Origin: CAVPMN01 sp963706425
Lineage (GTDB): Bacteria; Actinomycetota; Acidimicrobiia; Acidimicrobiales; Acidimicrobilacustridaceae
Assembly: GCA_963706425.1 (NCBI GenBank)
Contig: CAVPMN010000020.1
Location: forward strand, 434,001 to 498,000
DNA: 64,000 nt
Direction of reading: 5' to 3'
Shown: positions 45,746-55,000 of the stretch, in pieces
How the letters are laid out: every line of letters begins with the position of its first letter
Numbering within the stretch: the stretch's first letter is position 1
Position numbers and translations under genes: made by a program
Notes under the pieces: generated by a model
Database searches by the model: none
The model's input: the letters and a program-made list of their open reading frames with translations, nothing else
Told to the model about the DNA's origin: nothing

Positions 45746-46843
45746 TCAGGCCCGCTGGGCGAGCAGCGGGACGGACATCTCGGCCGAGGTGAGCGAGCCG
45801 TGGCGGCCGATCAGCTCGAACGGGCCGGTGTCGTCGGGGTCGAAGTAGGCCACCGGGTCGCGAGCGACCAGGGCCACGTCGCCGAGCCGGGCCCGGGCGG
45901 CGTCGACCACCACGGGACCGAACCAGCATTCGTCGATCATCTGGTCTTGGCTGACCACCCAGGCGGTGTCGGCATGGGCGGCGGTGGCCGCCTCGAGCAA
46001 CTGCCGCGAGCGGCCCGGCCGGGCGTGCAACCAGCGGAACCGGCCCTCACCCGACTGATGCGACACATGGGTCAACACGTCGCTGTCGAGCATGACGATG
46101 TTGTCGCCGACGTCGACCTGACCGTGGTCGGCGGTGACGACCAGCGCGGCACCCGGGGGCAGCGCCTCGAGGAGGTAGCCGATGACCTCCTCGACCGCGA
46201 TCAGCTCGGCGTCGTACTGCTCGCCGAGCCCGTACTCGTGGGCCACCTTGTCGACTCCGTCGTAGTACGCGTAGACGAACGGCTCGCCGGCGCGCAGCAG
46301 TCGCGACGTCTCGGCCACGAGCGTGGAGGGCATGCGATAGCCGCAGAAGCGCCCGCCCTCGAGGTGCGCTTGGGTGAAGCCGGTCTGGCGGAACTCGGCG
46401 CGAGTGACCACCGCAGGGCGATGGCCGAGAAACGGCTCGATGCCCTGGATCTTCTCCGGCGGGATCGACGCCCGGGCGTCACGCCCCGAGACGGTCCAGC
46501 GCAGGACGTTGAGGATGTCGCCGTCCATGCTCATGCGATAGCCGATGACGCTGTGCTCGCCCGGCGTGAGGCCGGTGGCGATCGACGTGAGCGCGGTGGC
46601 CGTGGTGGACGGAGCGACCGTGGAGATGGGCCCGCCCTCCATGCCGCACAGCGTGGGCGCGAGCGCGGCGCGATCGCGCAACTGCTCCCACCCGAGCCCG
46701 TCGAGCACCAGCAGCACCACCTGGTCGGCGAGTGCGGCGGCCGGCAGCCATGCGGGGGGAACATCAGGCGGATCGAGGAGAGCCGGAACCACGTTGGTCA
46801 CGCACGCTCCGCCGTAGTCAGGTAGCAAAGGGTCGTCGCCCAA
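45746..46843 (-). CDS. Alkaline-phosphatase-superfamily phosphodiesterase (nucleotide pyrophosphatase-like)
   Basis: A 365-residue metallo-enzyme of the alkaline phosphatase superfamily: VVLLVLDGLGWEQL supplies the first metal Asp, STVAPSTTATALTSIATGL the nucleophile Thr, YDGVDKVAHEYG and ALVVTADHGQVDVGDN further metal ligands, and GRHGSLTSAEMSVPLLA the last His. It resembles type I phosphodiesterase/nucleotide pyrophosphatases. I chose TTG 46843 because AAAGGA lies 5-6 bases upstream; in-frame GTG/ATG further up would add up to 25 poorly conserved residues. Confidence 0.85.
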   Translation of the reverse strand: MGDDPLLPDYGGACVTNVVPALLDPPDVPPAWLPAAALADQVVLLVLDGLGWEQLRDRAALAPTLCGMEGGPISTVAPSTTATALTSIATGLTPGEHSVIGYRMSMDGDILNVLRWTVSGRDARASIPPEKIQGIEPFLGHRPAVVTRAEFRQTGFTQAHLEGGRFCGYRMPSTLVAETSRLLRAGEPFVYAYYDGVDKVAHEYGLGEQYDAELIAVEEVIGYLLEALPPGAALVVTADHGQVDVGDNIVMLDSDVLTHVSHQSGEGRFRWLHARPGRSRQLLEAATAAHADTAWVVSQDQMIDECWFGPVVVDAARARLGDVALVARDPVAYFDPDDTGPFELIGRHGSLTSAEMSVPLLAQRA

Positions 46844-46926
46844 GTGGATCCTTTCCGCTTCGGGTTTCCACGGTACAAGACCGGGCCCACCCGACACACA
46901 CACCCCGCCCTGCGGCACCCTGCCCC

Positions 46927-46932
46927 TACAGT
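46927..46932 (+). promoter_or_regulatory. -10 box of the Rrf2 regulator, leaderless
   Basis: TACAGT, 6 bases before GTG 46939. No Shine-Dalgarno sequence is present. An Rrf2 protein often autoregulates at such a site, but no dyad was recognised. Confidence 0.5.
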
Positions 46933-46938
46933 AAGGGC

Positions 46939-47403
46939 GTGAAGGTCTCGACCAGGGGTGACTATGCCAGCCGGGCGCTGCTGTCGTTGGCGCTGCACGG
47001 CGACGAGGCGGGCCCCACGTCGGTCCGCGACATCGCCGAGCGCACGGCGCTGCCCCAGCCCTACCTCGAGCAGATCCTCCTCGCCTTGAAGGGCGCCGGC
47101 CTGGTGCGGTCGAAGCGGGGGGTGGGCGGCGGCTACGTGCTCGCCCGCGAGCCCAAGGAGATCGCCCTGTCGGAGATCCTCTCGGCGGTCGACGGGCCGA
47201 TCGTCGCCGGCGACTTCGGCGAGCCCCACACCGACGGGGCCTGCGACCACGAGGGTCAGTGCGTGCTGCTCGCCATCTGGGCCGACGTGGGCGACCAGAT
47301 GCGCCGCTACCTCGGCGCGCTGAGCCTCGCCGACATCGTGAGCATGGCCAGGGGCGAGTCGCCGTGGCCCGACGAGCGGCCCGCCTCGGTCAGCGAGGCG
47401 TGA
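46939..47403 (+). CDS. Rrf2-family transcriptional regulator
   Basis: A 154-residue winged-helix regulator: VSTRGDYASRALLSLALHGD, VRDIAERTALPQPYLEQILL and LVRSKRGVGGGYVLAREPKE form the DNA-binding unit. The cluster loop has only two cysteines (ACDHEGQC, C-x5-C) instead of the three in IscR, so it may bind a [2Fe-2S] cluster with other ligands, as some actinobacterial members do, or sense something else. Its 3' end overlaps the convergent rluD by 14 bp. Confidence 0.9.
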   Translation: MKVSTRGDYASRALLSLALHGDEAGPTSVRDIAERTALPQPYLEQILLALKGAGLVRSKRGVGGGYVLAREPKEIALSEILSAVDGPIVAGDFGEPHTDGACDHEGQCVLLAIWADVGDQMRRYLGALSLADIVSMARGESPWPDERPASVSEA

Positions 47404-48314
47404 GCCGGTCGAGCACGCCCTGCAGGTCGGGCGGCAGGGCCGACTCGAACTCGAGCGGCTCACCGCTCACCGGGTGCACGACGTCGAGCCGCGCCGCGTG
47501 CAGGAACGTCCTCGGCACCTCGAGCGAGGTCCGCTCGCCCCGGTAGCGGCGATCGCCCACCACCGGGTGCCCGATCGCGGCGAGGTGCACCCGGATCTGA
47601 TGGGTGCGACCGGTCTCGAGCCGACACTCGAGCAACGAGACCACGGGATCGGTGAACACCTCCCGCACCTCGTAGCGGGTGCGCGCCTCGCGTCCTCGAG
47701 CCGACACCGCCATGCGGGTCGGCTCCCGACCCGACCGCCCGATGGGCGCGTCGATCATGCCCGCCGGCGAATCGAACTCACCCCACACCAAGGTGAGGTA
47801 GCGCCGGCCGACGGAACGGGCCGACAGCATCTCGACGAGCGCCCGATAGGCCCGATCGGTGCGGGCGACGAGCATCAGCCCGGAGGTGTCCTTGTCGAGG
47901 CGGTGCACGATGCCGGGTCGGTCGGGGTCGCCCACCCCGGCCAGGTCGGGGAACCGGGCGACCAACCCGTTCACGAGCGTGCCGCTCGTGTTGCCCGCTC
48001 CCGGGTGCACCACCACCCCGGCCGGCTTGTCGACCACGATCAGGTCGTCGTCGACGTGGACCACCTCGAAGGGCACCGAGTCGTCGGGCGCCACGCCCAC
48101 CGCAGCCACGCGCGGGGCCCGCGTCGACGACCAGCTCGTCGCCCTCACTCACGCGCTGGGCGCGGGCCAGCACCACCGCACCGTTGACCTCGACGCCTCC
48201 CTCGGTCACCAACGTGGCCGCGTCGGCCCGGCTGACGCCGGTGACGAGGGCGACCACCCGATCGAGGCGTTCGCCGGCCAGTGCGGCCGGGATGGTCTCG
48301 CGGATGGTGCTCAC
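47390..48314 (-). CDS. rluD: RluD-type 23S rRNA pseudouridine synthase (frameshift near 48115)
   Basis: Forms pseudouridines in helix 69 of 23S rRNA. The N-terminal S4 domain (LAGERLDRVVALVTGVSRAD) runs from GTG 48314. Near 48114-48117 the run GGGG has one base too many and the frame shifts. It then continues as VPFEVVHVDDDLIVVDKPAG, catalytic Asp in GIVHRLDKDTSGLMLVA, and RLETGRTHQIRVHLA. Length is 3n+1; about 307 residues when corrected. GTGA overlap with lspA. Confidence 0.9.
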
Positions 48315-48805
48315 GCGTCGGCGGCGCGGAACGACCAGATGATCAACCCGATCACCCCCACGACCAGCGCCGCGTCGGCCACGTTGAAGATCGGCCACCA
48401 CTGGAGATCGACGAAGTCGACGACCGCACCCGAGAACACGCCGTCGTCACCCCGGAAGACCCGGTCGAGCAGGTTGCCCACCGCGCCGCCGAGCATCAGC
48501 CCGAGGCAGGCCGCCCCCCACCGGTCCTTGGCGGTGGTGCCCTGCCAGATGAGGCCGATGACGACCACCACCGCCAGCACGCCGATCCATCGGCCGTAGT
48601 CGCCCAGCATGCTGAACGAGGCACCGGTGTTGAACGCCAGCCGGAACCGCAACGTCCAGAAGAGATCGATGATGTTGCCGTCGTCGAGCGCGTTGAGCGC
48701 CCACCACTTCGAGAGCTGATCGGCGACGACGACGGTGGCGGCCACCCCACCCAGGAGGATGGGATGAGACCGCGCCGAGACGGCCGGCGTCGAGGGCTCG
48801 CTCAG
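48311..48805 (-). CDS. lspA: Lipoprotein signal peptidase LspA
   Basis: Membrane aspartyl protease removing lipoprotein signal peptides. Four membrane spans; VVADQLSKWW, FNTGASFSML, catalytic Asp in GGAVGNLLDRVFRG and the second in IFNVADAALVVG. No ATG/GTG start lies at the 5' end. I chose CTG 48805 because it overlaps the upstream stop as CTGA, like the other coupled genes here, with GGGAG 4-5 bases upstream, giving 164 residues. GTG 48853 is the alternative (180 residues). Confidence 0.9.
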   Translation of the reverse strand: MSEPSTPAVSARSHPILLGGVAATVVVADQLSKWWALNALDDGNIIDLFWTLRFRLAFNTGASFSMLGDYGRWIGVLAVVVVIGLIWQGTTAKDRWGAACLGLMLGGAVGNLLDRVFRGDDGVFSGAVVDFVDLQWWPIFNVADAALVVGVIGLIIWSFRAADA

Positions 48806-49459
48806 CGTCTCCCGAACCCTCCGGCCTTGTACTCGACCCGCTCGCGAGCCCACGGGATGGCTCGCAGCCGCTCCTTCGGGATCGCCAGGCCTGAGATCTC
48901 GCACACCCCGTAGGTGCCTCCGTCGATCTTGGCGAGCGCACGGTCGATCTCTTCGACCTGGTTCGAGAACTGGGCGGACAGCGCGAGGTCGCGCTCACGC
49001 TCGACCGCGAGCGTGTCGCCCTCGCCTGACTCCTCGTCGAACTGCACGTCGCCGGGCTCTCGCAGCATCGCCAGCTCGTTGGCCTCGGCGGTGAGGGTCT
49101 CGACGTCGTGCACCAAGCGCTTGCGCTCTTCGTGCAGCAGCTCGCGCTGGGCATCGAGGAACTTCTTGTCGAACGGCGACTTGGCCGGCTTCTTGGCGAC
49201 CGCCTTCTTGGCGGGTGCCTTCTTCGCGGGCGCCTTCTTCGCGGGCGCCTTCTTCGCCGGCGCCTTCTTCGCCGGCGCCTTCTTCGCCGGCGCCTTCTTC
49301 GCCGGCGCCTTCTTCGCCGGCGCCTTCTTCGCGGGCGCCTTCTTGGCCGGGGCCTTCTTTGCAGGCGGCCTTCCCCGCAGGAGCTTTCTTGGCGGGCGCC
49401 TTCGCTGCTGGCGCCTTCTTCGGCGCCGCCTTCTTGCTGGGGGCCTTCTTGGTCGGCAT
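48802..49459 (-). CDS. DksA/TraR-family protein with long Lys-Ala-Pro N-terminal tail (frameshift near 49368)
   Basis: About 218 residues when corrected. The first half is a lysine-rich KKAPA repeat tail like that of histone H1 or other nucleic-acid-binding proteins, coded by eleven 15-bp repeats. The second half is a coiled coil (DAQRELLHEERKRLVHDVET) and a DksA-type finger GGTYGVCEISGLAIPKERLR. Only the first of four zinc cysteines remains, so zinc binding is probably lost. It may bind RNA polymerase and DNA or RNA. The frame breaks right after the repeat array (near 49368); length 3n+1. Coupled to lspA. Confidence 0.85.
49202..49366. repeat. Eleven tandem 15-bp repeats coding for KKAPA
   Basis: Eleven consecutive 15-bp units (plus-strand form GCCTTCTTCGCCGGC with a few third-position changes) inside the DksA-like gene, read on the minus strand as the pentapeptide repeat. 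Array length may vary between strains through slippage. Confidence 0.9.
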
Positions 49460-49586
49460 GGTTGGGGACGACTCCTGTCGAGTTCCTCGATGTCGCGCTG
49501 GCTCCAAAGGGTGTCGGAGGGTACGCCGTGCCTCCGGGAGCGTCAACCCGCGCGTCGGCCTGTTCGTGGACGTGGTGGCCGACCCG

Positions 49587-49592
49587 TAGGCT
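49587..49592 (+). promoter_or_regulatory. -10 box of ileS, leaderless
   Basis: TAGGCT, 7 bases before the ileS ATG at 49600, without a ribosome-binding site. The 127-bp gap between the DksA-like start and ileS shows no tRNA-sensing T-box stem or anti-terminator that I could recognise. Confidence 0.5.
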
Positions 49593-49599
49593 ACGGCGC

Positions 49600-52500
49600 A
49601 TGGCGTTCGGCCCCGTCGACCCCGATCTCAACCTGGTCACCCTCGAGGATCGCGCCCTCGCGCGTTGGCGCGAGCACGACGTGGTGGCCGAGGTGAAGCG
49701 CCTCCGCAAGGACGGCGAACCGTGGATCTTCTACGAGGGCCCGCCGACCGCCAACGGCCGGCCCGGTCTGCACCACGTCTGGGCCCGGGTCTTCAAGGAC
49801 CTCTACCCCCGATTCCAGACCATGCGGGGCAAGAACGTGCCGCGCAAGGGCGGTTGGGACTGCCACGGCCTGCCGGTCGAGCTCGAAGTCGAAAAGGAGC
49901 TCGGTCTCAGCACGAAGCACGACATCGAGGCGTTCGGCATCGCCGAGTTCAACCAGCGCTGCCGCGACTCGGTCCACCGCTACGTCGAGGACTGGAGCGC
50001 ACTCACCTCACGCTCCGGTGTGTGGATCGACACTGCCGACGCCTACTGGACGCTCACCAACGACTACATCGAGTCGGTCTGGTGGCTGCTGAAGCAGCTG
50101 TGGGAGAAGGGCCTGCTCTACGAAGGCCACAAGGTCAGTCCCTACTGCGCGCGGTGCGGCACCGCCCTGTCGTCGCACGAGCTCGGCCAGCCCGACGTCT
50201 ACCGCGACGTGGTCGACCCGTCGGTCTACGTGCGGTTCCCGCTGGTCGACCGCGACGCCGACTTGCTGGTGTGGACCACCACGCCCTGGACGCTCATCTC
50301 GAACGTGGCCGCCGCCGTGGGCCCCGACATCGACTACGTGCGCGTCGCGGCCGAAGACGGTGGCCGCGACCTCGTCATGGCCGCCGCTCGCGCTCCTGAA
50401 GATGCCGAGGTCATCGAGCGATGGCCGGGCCACGAGCTGATCGGCTGGCGTTACACCCGACCGTTCGACCTCCTCGACGCTCCGCCAGGGTCCGACGCGT
50501 GGCGGGTGGTGGGCGCCGACTTCGTCAGCACCGACGACGGCTCGGGCATCGTGCACCTCGCCCCGGCGTTCGGTGAGGACGACGCGCAGGTCGCGCGTGT
50601 CGAAGGGCTGCCGGTGCTCAACCCCGTCGACGCCGACGGCGCTTTCGACGAGCGGGTGCCGCCTTACCAGGGCCTGTTCGTGAAGGACGCCGACGCGGCC
50701 ATCATCGACGACCTTCGCGAGCGAGGCCTGCTCGTGCGCGAGCAGGCCTACGAGCACTCCTATCCCCACTGCTGGCGCTGTGGCACCCCGCTCATCTACT
50801 GGGCCAAGACCTCGTGGTTCGTGCGCACGGCCGACCGGCGCGACGTGCTGATGCGCGAGAACGAAGAGATCAACTGGCAACCGCCCAACATCAAGCACGG
50901 GCGATTCGGCAAGTGGCTCGAGGGCAACGTCGACTGGGCCCTGTCGCGCGATCGCTACTGGGGCACGCCCCTTCCCATCTGGCGCTGCTCCGGCTGCGGC
51001 TCAGAGCGGTGCATCGGATCGGTCGCCGAGCTGGCCGAGCTGGCCGGTCGCGACCTCTCCGACCTCGATCTGCACCGACCCTTCGTCGATGACGTGATCG
51101 TGCCCTGCGACCAGTGCTCCGGCCAGACCCGACGGGTCGAGCCGGTGCTCGACGCCTGGTTCGACTCGGGCTCGATGCCCTCGGCCCAGTTCCACTACCC
51201 CTTCGAGCACGACGACACCTTCCACCACGCGTATCCCGCCGACTTCATCTGCGAGGCCATCGACCAGACCCGCGGCTGGTTCTATTCGTTGCTGGCCGTC
51301 AACTCGCTCGTGTTCGACCGCACGCCGTACCGCAACGTCGTGTGCCTCGGCCTGGTCGTCGACGAGAACGGCCAGAAGATGTCGAAGTCACGGGGCAACG
51401 TGATCCAGCCCTGGGACATCTTCAACTCGCAGGGCGCCGACGCGCTGCGTTGGTACTTCTTCTCGGCCGGACAGCCGTGGACCTCCCGTCGGGTCTACGA
51501 GGACGGCATCCGCGAGACGGCCCGCCAGACGCTCTTCACGCTGTGGAACGTGCACGCCTTCTTCACCACCTACGCCGACCTCGACGGCTGGACGCCGCAA
51601 CCTGCAGGTGACGGGCCCGGCAGCCAGGTCCGCAGCGAGCACGTGCTCGACCGCTGGATCCTGTCCGAGCTCGACGACACCATCGCCGGCGTCACCGACG
51701 CGCTCGAGGCGTTCGACGCGCTCGAGGGCGCCACCCGCCTCGCCACCTTCGTCGACGACCTGTCCAACTGGTACGTGCGCCGCTCCCGGCCCCGCTTCTG
51801 GAAGAGCAGCGATCCGGCCGCCCACGCCACCCTCTACGAGTGCCTGGTCACGGTGTCGACCCTGCTGGCGCCGTTCTGCCCGTTCCTCGCCGACGAGATC
51901 TTCACCACCCTCACCGGCGAGCGCTCGGTGCACCTGGCCGACTGGCCCGAGCCGGCCGGTCGCCACGATGCCGACCTCGCCGAGCAGATGCGAGCGGCCC
52001 GCCGCCTCGTCGCCATCGGCCGGTCGGCCCGCACCGACGCCAAGGTGAAGGTGCGCCAACCGCTCGGACGGGCCCTGCTGCTGCACCCCGGCTTCGAGCT
52101 CGATGCCGACGTGGCGACCGAGGTGGCCACCGAGCTCAACGTGAAGCGCCTCGAGGCCATCGACACGCTGTCGGGCCTCATGAGCTGGACGATCGTGCCC
52201 AACTTCCGTGCCCTCGGCCCCCGCCTCGGCAGCCGGGTCAACGACGTCAAGCAGGCACTCGCCGCGGCCGACGGCTCCGCCTTGCAGCAGCAGCTCGAGG
52301 CGCAGGGGTTCGTCGAGATCGCGGGCGAGCGACTCGAGGGCACCGACGTCGAGGTGCGGGCACAGCGGCACGAGGCGTTCGCCCTCGCCGAAGACACCGG
52401 CTGGGCCGTGGCCCTCGACCTCGAGATCGACGACACGTTGCGCGCCGAAGGAGCGGCCCGCGAGTTGGTGCGCGCCCTCAACGACCTGCGCAAGGACACC

Positions 52501-52701
52501 GGGCTGGAGATCGCCGACCGCATCGCCGTGCAGCTCGGCGTGGGTGACGATCCCATGCTGCAGGCCGCACTCGATCAGCATCACGCCTGGATCGCCGGCG
52601 AGATCCTGGCTCAGAGCCTCACGGTCACCGATCGGGTCGAGTCAGCGCGGGCGATCGACATCGACGGCCACCAGGTGCACGTCGTGCTCAGTCGCGTCTG
52701 A
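49600..52701 (+). CDS. ileS: Isoleucyl-tRNA synthetase
   Basis: Charges tRNA-Ile and edits valine. The 1033-residue protein is the long eukaryote-like type (IleS2) by length and by the HIGH-region form PTANGRPGLHHV. Other landmarks are GWDCHGLPVELEVEK, editing-domain TTTPWTLISNVAAAVG, VLDAWFDSGSMP, KMSKS in NGQKMSKSRGNV and a C-terminal tRNA-binding region. IleS2 forms are often resistant to mupirocin; that is family knowledge, not tested here. Between the DksA-like gene and divIVA. Confidence 0.95.
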   Translation: MAFGPVDPDLNLVTLEDRALARWREHDVVAEVKRLRKDGEPWIFYEGPPTANGRPGLHHVWARVFKDLYPRFQTMRGKNVPRKGGWDCHGLPVELEVEKELGLSTKHDIEAFGIAEFNQRCRDSVHRYVEDWSALTSRSGVWIDTADAYWTLTNDYIESVWWLLKQLWEKGLLYEGHKVSPYCARCGTALSSHELGQPDVYRDVVDPSVYVRFPLVDRDADLLVWTTTPWTLISNVAAAVGPDIDYVRVAAEDGGRDLVMAAARAPEDAEVIERWPGHELIGWRYTRPFDLLDAPPGSDAWRVVGADFVSTDDGSGIVHLAPAFGEDDAQVARVEGLPVLNPVDADGAFDERVPPYQGLFVKDADAAIIDDLRERGLLVREQAYEHSYPHCWRCGTPLIYWAKTSWFVRTADRRDVLMRENEEINWQPPNIKHGRFGKWLEGNVDWALSRDRYWGTPLPIWRCSGCGSERCIGSVAELAELAGRDLSDLDLHRPFVDDVIVPCDQCSGQTRRVEPVLDAWFDSGSMPSAQFHYPFEHDDTFHHAYPADFICEAIDQTRGWFYSLLAVNSLVFDRTPYRNVVCLGLVVDENGQKMSKSRGNVIQPWDIFNSQGADALRWYFFSAGQPWTSRRVYEDGIRETARQTLFTLWNVHAFFTTYADLDGWTPQPAGDGPGSQVRSEHVLDRWILSELDDTIAGVTDALEAFDALEGATRLATFVDDLSNWYVRRSRPRFWKSSDPAAHATLYECLVTVSTLLAPFCPFLADEIFTTLTGERSVHLADWPEPAGRHDADLAEQMRAARRLVAIGRSARTDAKVKVRQPLGRALLLHPGFELDADVATEVATELNVKRLEAIDTLSGLMSWTIVPNFRALGPRLGSRVNDVKQALAAADGSALQQQLEAQGFVEIAGERLEGTDVEVRAQRHEAFALAEDTGWAVALDLEIDDTLRAEGAARELVRALNDLRKDTGLEIADRIAVQLGVGDDPMLQAALDQHHAWIAGEILAQSLTVTDRVESARAIDIDGHQVHVVLSRV

Positions 52702-52715
52702 CCGCCGCCGAGCGC

Positions 52716-54053
52716 TCAGCGCCGCCAGCGCGACTTCTTGGGCTCGTTCTCTGACTCGAAGTCGGCCTCGAAGAAGGCTCGCATGGCCGCGTCGGCATCG
52801 GCATCGGGCTGGCCGAGCGGGTCGTCCTTGTCGGCGTCGTCGGCGAACGGAGTGAAGAACTCGGTGGGTGGCCCGCCGTTGCGGTCGGCGTCGTTCTCGT
52901 GGCTCTCGAAGAGGCGCTCGGTGGTGAGGTCGATGTCGCCCGACTGGCCCGCCGGCTGCACGTCACTCAGGAGCTCGGGCAGCTTCACGGGAGGGAACTC
53001 GTCTTCAGGATCGTGGGCGAAGCCGGCGTTGACCTCGTGGGTGTCACCGGGACTCTGATCGTCGTCGATCACGATGACGACGGGTTCGGGCTCGACGTCG
53101 ATCAGCACCTCGTCGGCAGGTTCGGGCTCGTCGGACCGGTGCGCGCCCACGGCACCATCGTCGGTGGCCGTGTCGGCATCGGCCTCGCCGACCGGCTCAG
53201 CCGAGTCGGTGTCGCTCGTCGCCTCTGCGTCGTCGACGGCCTGCTCGGCGTCGACCACTTCGACCACCTCGACCATGTCGACCTCGACGACCGCCACGTC
53301 GGCATCGGTGTCGGCGTCGAGGTCAGTGCCGGGATCTGGGTCGGCGAGCGCGCTGTCGTCGCGGGTGATCTCGGCGAGCGTCGCCTCGCTCAGCTGTGGC
53401 GCCGGCGCGGCGCGCAAGCTGTCGGGATCGTCGAGCAGGCGCTGGAGCGCCTCGACACCGGAGCGCAGGTTGGCGCGCTGGGTCTCGAGGTGACGCTCGA
53501 GGGCCGACACGTCGGCGGCCACGTCGTCGCGCACCTTCTCGAGCGAGGTGACCTCGGCGAGCACCTCGGTGCGCCGCTGCTGGACGAGGTCGTCGATCTG
53601 GCGCTTGGCCTCGAAGCGGAGGTTGGCCGCCTCGCGTTCGGCCTCGGCCAGCATCGACGCCGCCTCGCGCTGCGCGTCGGCGACGGTGGTGTGCGCGGTC
53701 GCGTTGGCTTCCTCGACGGTGGCATCGGCGGTCTTCTGCGCCATCAGGAGCACCTTGGACGCATGCTCGACCTCGGACGCCTCGTCGATCGGACGGGGCC
53801 CCGCGCCCTCGAGTCGTTCGACGTCGGCCTTGAGCTTGTCGACCTGGGCCTCGGCCACCCCTTGCGCGCGCTGGGCGTCGGCGATCTTCTTCTCGGCGTC
53901 GTCGGCCCTCGCCGTGGCGTCGCGGACCATGTCCTGGAGCTGGGCGACCCGCTCGCTGATCTGGCTGAGGTAGTTGTCGACTTGTTCGGGGTCGTACCCC
54001 TTGCGCCGCTCCGCGAACTTCACGTCGGTGAGGAATTGGGGCGTTCCGTCCAT
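52716..54053 (-). CDS. divIVA: DivIVA-domain cell-division/polar growth protein
   Basis: A 445-residue protein. The N-terminal DivIVA domain (FLTDVKFAERRKGYDPEQVD, then NYLSQISERVAQLQDMV) is followed by a long coiled coil with SEVEHASKVLLMAQKTADA, typical of Wag31-like proteins, to about residue 215. A very acidic Asp/Glu/Val-rich tail of about 200 residues comes last, ending in basic KKSRWRR. The tail is much longer than in mycobacterial Wag31. TACGAT lies 7 bases before ATG 54053. It sits with yggT and sepF as in other actinobacteria. Confidence 0.92.
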   Translation of the reverse strand: MDGTPQFLTDVKFAERRKGYDPEQVDNYLSQISERVAQLQDMVRDATARADDAEKKIADAQRAQGVAEAQVDKLKADVERLEGAGPRPIDEASEVEHASKVLLMAQKTADATVEEANATAHTTVADAQREAASMLAEAEREAANLRFEAKRQIDDLVQQRRTEVLAEVTSLEKVRDDVAADVSALERHLETQRANLRSGVEALQRLLDDPDSLRAAPAPQLSEATLAEITRDDSALADPDPGTDLDADTDADVAVVEVDMVEVVEVVDAEQAVDDAEATSDTDSAEPVGEADADTATDDGAVGAHRSDEPEPADEVLIDVEPEPVVIVIDDDQSPGDTHEVNAGFAHDPEDEFPPVKLPELLSDVQPAGQSGDIDLTTERLFESHENDADRNGGPPTEFFTPFADDADKDDPLGQPDADADAAMRAFFEADFESENEPKKSRWRR

Positions 54054-54130
54054 GCCGCCGATCGTAGCGAGGCCTGGTCGGCGCCGCGGTGATCGATGCA
54101 GGAGTGGTCAGGGGGTGATCGATCGACGAC

Positions 54131-54394
54131 CTAGAGAAACGAACGCAGCACCGAGGCCAGGACCTGGATGCCGATGATCAGCACGATCGGCGACAGGTCG
54201 AGGGCCACGGCCCCCAGCCGCACCGGCGGGAGCACCGCCCGCAGCGGGCCGAGCACCGGCTCGGTGACGGCGATGAGCACCCTCTGCGCGGATTCGAGGA
54301 ATCCACCACCCGACGTGGGGAACCACGAGAGCACGATCCGAACCAGGACGATGACCAGATAGACGTTGAGCAACCAGATGAGAAAAGCGATCAC
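54131..54394 (-). CDS. YggT family membrane protein
   Basis: An 87-residue protein with two membrane helices (LIWLLNVYLVIVLVRIVLSW and DLSPIVLIIGIQVLASVL) and between them the conserved loop TEPVLGPLRAVLPPVRLGAV. The family is regularly found between sepF and divIVA and is implicated in division or osmotic shock, with no settled activity. 9 bp after sepF, 77 bp before divIVA. Confidence 0.92.
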   Translation of the reverse strand: MIAFLIWLLNVYLVIVLVRIVLSWFPTSGGGFLESAQRVLIAVTEPVLGPLRAVLPPVRLGAVALDLSPIVLIIGIQVLASVLRSFL

Positions 54395-54403
54395 CAGCGT
54401 GAC

Positions 54404-55000
54404 TCAGCCGTCGTGGAGGCCGCGCTCTTGGAGGCGCCGGCGCTCCTCCGGGGAGACTTCCACATTGGTCGGGGTGAGCAGGTACACCTGGTGGGCGACC
54501 TTCTCCATGTGCCCGCCGAGCCCGTAGCAGAGGCCGCTCGAGAAGTCGATGAGCCGCCGGGCCAGCTCGCGGTCGGTGCCCTGGAGGTTGAGGATCACCG
54601 GCTGGTTGGCCTTGAATCGGTCGGCCACGTCCTGGGCCTGGTTGAACGACGAGGGCACCACGACGTGCGCCTTGGCCGATGCCGTGGCCGGCACGGGCCG
54701 CACCACCGTGCGGGGCTTGGGCGTGACCGCCTCACCCGAGCCGGGGCCGGGCAACGTGCGAACGGCGGACGTCTCCTCGACAGGCACCGGTGACGCCGGC
54801 ACACCGACCGTGGACGAGCGGGCCGGGGCGGGCCGGGAAGCCGACGGGCGAGGACGGGCGGGGGCGGGCCGAGCGGCCGGGGCGGCGTCGCGGGCTGCCG
54901 GCGCGGCCGCAGCGGGCTCGCCCATCTCGACATCGTCCTCGTAGTCGTCGTCGGGACCGAGCCCGAGATAGAGCATCGTCTTTCGCCACATGGAAGCCAT
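54404..55000 (-). CDS. sepF: Cell division protein SepF
   Basis: Membrane anchor and partner of FtsZ in actinobacteria. The 198-residue protein starts with the amphipathic membrane helix MASMWRKTMLYLGL, has an Ala/Pro-rich disordered linker (about 30-110), and ends in the SepF fold FNQAQDVADRFKANQPVILN, DFSSGLCYGLGGHMEKV, VYLLTPTNVEVS. AGGAGG 7 bases before the ATG is a strong ribosome site, unlike the leaderless genes around. The linker is longer than in Streptomyces. Confidence 0.95.
   Translation of the reverse strand: MASMWRKTMLYLGLGPDDDYEDDVEMGEPAAAAPAARDAAPAARPAPARPRPSASRPAPARSSTVGVPASPVPVEETSAVRTLPGPGSGEAVTPKPRTVVRPVPATASAKAHVVVPSSFNQAQDVADRFKANQPVILNLQGTDRELARRLIDFSSGLCYGLGGHMEKVAHQVYLLTPTNVEVSPEERRRLQERGLHDG

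Noticed and set aside
49202..49366. Possible intergenic tandem repeat or silica-like plus-strand protein (AFFAG repeats)
   Set aside because: The minus-strand reading gives a KKAPA tail joined to a recognisable DksA-type domain, common in actinobacterial proteins; the plus-strand frames have no conserved domain.
49460..49599. T-box riboswitch upstream of ileS
   Set aside because: The ileS -10 box is 7 bases before the ATG, leaving no leader, and no T-box bulge sequence is present. Actinobacterial ileS can carry a translational T-box, but the space here does not fit one.
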